Source: Porphyrobacter sp. GA68 (GTDB lineage Bacteria > Pseudomonadota > Alphaproteobacteria > Sphingomonadales > Sphingomonadaceae). From it: a stretch of 64,000 nt of DNA. The notes under the pieces were generated by a model, which saw only the letters and a program-made list of their open reading frames with translations, was not told the origin of the DNA and made no database searches. Positions within the stretch are counted from its first letter, which is position 1; each line of letters starts with the position of its first letter. The position numbers and the translations under genes are program-made. Below are positions 60,865 to 64,000 of this stretch, one piece after another. The stretch spans positions 1 to 64,000 of the forward strand of contig NZ_JAKQYJ010000003.1 of assembly GCF_022605525.1 (NCBI RefSeq), given 5' to 3'.

Positions 60865-62964
60865 ATGACCCAACTGATCCCCCTTTCGAAGCTGCGGCTT
60901 TCGGACAGCAATGTCCGCAAGTCCGGCGCCACCTCCATCGAGCAGATTGCGGCCGACATCGAAGCGCGCGGCGTGCTGCAGAACCTGCTAGTCACCCCGC
61001 TGAAGAAGCCGCGCGGCCACTACGCCGTCTTTGCCGGCGGCCGTCGGCTTGCCGCCCTGCAGCTGCTCGTCGAGGGCGCCCGCATCGATCCCAACACCGA
61101 GATCGCCTGCAAGGTGCTCGAAGGCGACGAAGCCATGCTCAGCGAAACCTCGCTGGCCGAAAATTTCCAGCGCATGGCGATGACGCCCGCAGACGAATGC
61201 CGCGCGTTCCAGCACTTCCTCGGCATGGACGGCGACGTTGATGGCGTCGCGAAGCGCTTCGGCGTAACCCGCCGCTTCGTTGAAGGTCGCCTGCGGCTCG
61301 CTGGGCTTGCTGACCCGGTGTTCGAGGCGCTCGCCAAGGGTGAGATGACGCTCGACATGGCGAAGGCCTACGCGTCAACCGACGACCAGGCCAAGCAGGT
61401 CCGCATCTACGAGCAGTACGCCCGCTACGGCTACACCACGCCCGACCAGATCCGTCGCGCCATCGCCGGCGATGCCCTGAAGGCCAGCGATCCGATCGCG
61501 GTCCTCGTAGGCGAAGACGCTTACGTCGCTGCGGGCGGCACCGTCGAACGCGAGCTGTTCAGCGAAGACGGTGACCGCTGGTCGGACCCGGATATCGCGC
61601 GCGAACTGGCCGGCAAGATCATGGAGGCCGAGGCCGAACGGCTCGGGGCGGAATCCGGCCTGGCCTGGATCCGCCCGATCGCCAGCTCGCACATCTACAA
61701 CGCGACCGCGGACCTTCACCGCGTCACGCTGCCGACGACGCCGATGACCGAGGCCGAAGAGGCGCGCGTCGAAGAGATCGCGGCGCGCATGGACGACATC
61801 GCCGAGCAGATCGAGGCGGGCGGGCTCGAAGACACTGCGGCCGCCACCCTCGAGGAAGAGTATCAGAAGCTCGACCGTGAATACGACGAGCTGCAGGACC
61901 GTCCTTCGATCCTGACCGATGACCTCAAGGCACAGGTCGGCACCTTCCTCACCCTCGCGCCCGACGGCACGATGAAGCTGGAAACCAGCTACTTCAGCGA
62001 GACGCCGATCCGCACTGGCGACGACGAGAACGCCGGATCGAGCCGGCAGCGCGGGACCGCGGCAGCACCTGCCCCAGAGGCCGTGGCACCCGGCGGAAAG
62101 CCGCTCAGCGCCCGCCTGTCGGACGAACTGGCCATGCAGCGGCGCGACATTCTCGCCGCGTCGATCCTCGCCAACCCTGCCCTCGCCCTCGATTACGCAC
62201 TGTTCGCCATGATCGACGGCAATCGCGGATACGATCGTTATGGCACGACCATGAAGGCGTCGCGGCCGCAGGATCCGGTCATCGGCGGCGAGATGGAGCC
62301 GACGCAGGCTCGCATCGCCATCGAGCAGGCCCGCGAGGCGCTGGACAGCAGCTGGATCGAGGCTGGCGACGTCGTCGCGCGTTTCGAAGCCTTCCGAGCA
62401 CTCGACGACGACGCGAAGGCGGCCTGGCTCGCGGTCATGGTCGCAGGGTCGCTCGAGGCGAAGCCCGAGTATTCGGCGACGACCAATCCGCTCCACGCCC
62501 GCCTCGCCACGATCCTCGAGATCGACGTTGCGCAGTGGTGGCGGCCGACGTCGGCCAACTTCTTCGACCGCGTCGCGAAGGGCACGCTGCTCGCGCTTCT
62601 GACCGAGGTCGGCGGGACGGTCCTGGCCGCACGCTACAGCGCCTCCAAGAAGGGCGAGGTCTCCTCCGCCTGCGAGAAGATCTTCGCCGGCGAAGCGATC
62701 ACCGAGACCGAGACCAAGGAAGCGGCCCTTGCCTGGGTGCCCGACGCCATGCGCTTCGACATCGACCGTCCGACCATCGACGGCCTCTCGGATGACGACG
62801 ACGAGGCCGACGACATTGGCGAGATTTCGGCCGACGACACGGATCTCGATCCCGATGCCGATGGCAACGAAGATCCGGAAGACGATCCCGCCGACGACTT
62901 CGGCGATGACATCAACGACTTCGACGTCGAGCATCCCGACGACGCGCTCGAGCCCGCCGAATAG
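60865..62964 (+). CDS. Large ParB/Spo0J-family protein
   Basis: 699 residues from MTQLIPLSKLRLSDSNVRKS (aggagaag upstream). The ParB N-terminal domain with IEARGVLQNLLV, AVFAGGRRLAALQLLVEGA and LSETSLAENFQRMAMTPADE is followed by the HTH (VAKRFGVTRRFVEGRLRLAG). A long extension and a very acidic tail (DDDDEADDIGEISADDTDLD) make it twice the normal ParB size. No ParA is adjacent. These long ParB-like plasmid proteins may act in establishment or gene control rather than classical partition. Confidence 0.9.
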   Translation: MTQLIPLSKLRLSDSNVRKSGATSIEQIAADIEARGVLQNLLVTPLKKPRGHYAVFAGGRRLAALQLLVEGARIDPNTEIACKVLEGDEAMLSETSLAENFQRMAMTPADECRAFQHFLGMDGDVDGVAKRFGVTRRFVEGRLRLAGLADPVFEALAKGEMTLDMAKAYASTDDQAKQVRIYEQYARYGYTTPDQIRRAIAGDALKASDPIAVLVGEDAYVAAGGTVERELFSEDGDRWSDPDIARELAGKIMEAEAERLGAESGLAWIRPIASSHIYNATADLHRVTLPTTPMTEAEEARVEEIAARMDDIAEQIEAGGLEDTAAATLEEEYQKLDREYDELQDRPSILTDDLKAQVGTFLTLAPDGTMKLETSYFSETPIRTGDDENAGSSRQRGTAAAPAPEAVAPGGKPLSARLSDELAMQRRDILAASILANPALALDYALFAMIDGNRGYDRYGTTMKASRPQDPVIGGEMEPTQARIAIEQAREALDSSWIEAGDVVARFEAFRALDDDAKAAWLAVMVAGSLEAKPEYSATTNPLHARLATILEIDVAQWWRPTSANFFDRVAKGTLLALLTEVGGTVLAARYSASKKGEVSSACEKIFAGEAITETETKEAALAWVPDAMRFDIDRPTIDGLSDDDDEADDIGEISADDTDLDPDADGNEDPEDDPADDFGDDINDFDVEHPDDALEPAE

Positions 62965-62991
62965 CCCCTTCGCCTCTCTCCTGGGCGACTT

Positions 62992-63029
62992 GGCGGCAGC
63001 CGCGACACCCCGGCTGCCGCCATTTTTTT
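62992..63029 (+). terminator. Rho-independent terminator after the ParB-like gene
   Basis: A perfect 11-bp stem ggcggcagccg / cggctgccgcc (62992-63002 and 63011-63021) with an 8-nt loop and seven T. It separates the ParB-like gene from the ArdC-like gene. Confidence 0.92.
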
Positions 63030-63087
63030 AACGCTTTCCCATCCGCTCGTGCGCAGCGCGAGCCCTTCCCCGCTGAAAGGTTCTCCT

Positions 63088-64000
63088 ATGCGCAAGCCTT
63101 CACGCATTTCCCGCCCGCGCCGCGACATCGCCAGCGAGATCACGGCCCTCATTCTGTCAAAGCTCGAAGCCGGCGTCTTGCCGTGGGCGAGGCCGTGGGA
63201 CCGCACCGGCGGCGGCGGCCGCCCGCTCCGACATTGCGGCACCACCTACACCGGCATCAACACGCTGTTCTTGTGGGCCATGGCCGACGCAAACGGGTAT
63301 AACAGCCGGTACTGGATGACCTATCGCCAGGCCCAAGAACTCGGCGGTCAGGTCCGCAAGGGCGAAGCCTCATCGCTGAGCGTGTATTATTCGCAGATCA
63401 GCAAGACTGACACCAACAGGATCACTGGCGAGGAGCAGAACCGCGCGATCCGTTTTCTCAAGGCGTACAACGTCTTTAACGCCGACCAGATCGACGGGCT
63501 TCCCGCGCATTACTACCCCACCCCGGCGCCGCCCGAACCTCGTGAGGAAAGCGCTCACCGCGACGCTATCAACGCGTTCTTCGACGCAATCCCCGTGGAG
63601 GTCCGTCACGGCGGAAACGCGGCGTTCTTCTCACCCGTTGGCGACTACATCCAGATGCCGCCCCGGGGCGCCTTCCATTCGGACGATCTCTACGCGAGCA
63701 CCCGCGCCCACGAATCCATCCATTGGTCCGGCGGGACTGGCCGCCTCGAACGCAAGTTCGGTAAGCGGTTCGGCGACAACGCTTATGCGTTCGAGGAACT
63801 CGTCGCGTCGATCGGCCAGTGCCTGGTCTGCGCCGACCTCGGCCTACCGGGCGAACTCCACGACAACCATGCGAGCTATATCGAACACTGGCTGCGCATC
63901 CTTAAAGGCGACGCGAGCGCGATCATCCACGCCGCTTCGAAGGCGGAACAGGCGTTCAACTACCTCAAGGCCTTCCGCCTGCCGGAGGAGCCACGCGACG
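63088..64000 (+). CDS. ardC: ArdC-family antirestriction protein (partial, runs off the window)
   Basis: 304 residues visible. The N-terminal ssDNA-binding domain has LSKLEAGVLPWARPWD, TTYTGINTLFLWAMADANGY and RYWMTYRQAQELGGQVRKGE. A zinc-metallopeptidase domain follows with STRAHESIHWSGG (HExxH near residue 208) and the third ligand region AYAFEELVASIGQCLV. ArdC proteins counter restriction and protect incoming plasmid DNA. The final part lies beyond 64000. Confidence 0.93.
   Translation, partial: MRKPSRISRPRRDIASEITALILSKLEAGVLPWARPWDRTGGGGRPLRHCGTTYTGINTLFLWAMADANGYNSRYWMTYRQAQELGGQVRKGEASSLSVYYSQISKTDTNRITGEEQNRAIRFLKAYNVFNADQIDGLPAHYYPTPAPPEPREESAHRDAINAFFDAIPVEVRHGGNAAFFSPVGDYIQMPPRGAFHSDDLYASTRAHESIHWSGGTGRLERKFGKRFGDNAYAFEELVASIGQCLVCADLGLPGELHDNHASYIEHWLRILKGDASAIIHAASKAEQAFNYLKAFRLPEEPRD

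Noticed and set aside
61375-62934. 519-residue minus-strand frame
   Set aside because: Antisense to the ParB-like gene; it lacks a start signal and any recognisable domain.
1-64000. CRISPR arrays, tRNA or rRNA genes
   Set aside because: I saw no regularly spaced short repeats, cloverleaf-like stretches or rRNA signatures. A tRNA search program would be decisive.

Overview
The window looks like part of a large plasmid (or plasmid-derived conjugative element) of an alphaproteobacterium, most likely a sphingomonad. This rests on the high GC content, a RepC-like initiator, an F-type tra operon, Rhs proteins with NEIVVTG-type segments, and a strawberry-notch / large ParB / ArdC block of a kind common on sphingomonad plasmids. 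The organism call is inference; no rRNA or tRNA gene was seen.

Left part (1-29438) is a mosaic accessory island. The right end of an IS3-family element (1-119) and a complete copy (28225-29438) lie in the same orientation on either side of it. Inside are a large unknown minus-strand gene cut by the first IS copy, a VapBC-like toxin-antitoxin pair, a serine recombinase, a GNAT acetyltransferase, three packed insertion sequences (IS91, IS1380 and IS5 families), an Rhs C-terminal fragment with a toxin tip and overlapping immunity gene, a VirB-type secretion gene cluster (virB3-4-6-8-9-10-11-2), and an Rhs toxin/immunity array. The array holds a full-length secreted Rhs protein, a detached Rhs core plus alternative tip joined through a 530-bp perfect direct repeat, and further tip or immunity remnants. 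Most of the array and the virB genes read in the same direction. Another IS5-family copy then separates a toxin-tip remnant from a truncated metallopeptidase followed by a lipoprotein.

Middle part (29439-51724): after a degraded stretch come an SRAP/YedK-like protein, a small nuclease-like protein and a small hypothetical protein. Then follows a nearly gapless 20-kb F-type conjugation operon on the minus strand. In transcription order it is traA, traL, traE, traK, traB, dsbC-like, traV, traC, hypothetical, trbI, S26 peptidase traF, traW, hypothetical, traU, trbC, traN, PadR-like hypothetical, traF, traH, traG. The TraG protein ends in a probable peptidoglycan-peptidase domain. No relaxase or coupling protein is in the window.

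Right part (51725-64000), mostly plus strand: an XRE-like regulator divergent from traA, a ribbon-helix-helix protein with a strong terminator, a RepC-like initiator whose leader may carry an antisense RNA, a small membrane protein, a lytic transglycosylase (minus strand), a Toprim primase-like protein, a 1413-residue strawberry-notch-family protein, a 699-residue ParB-like protein and the start of an ArdC-like antirestriction protein. Together the window encodes replication, establishment and conjugative pilus functions, next to an island of contact-dependent toxins and a second, VirB-type secretion machine.
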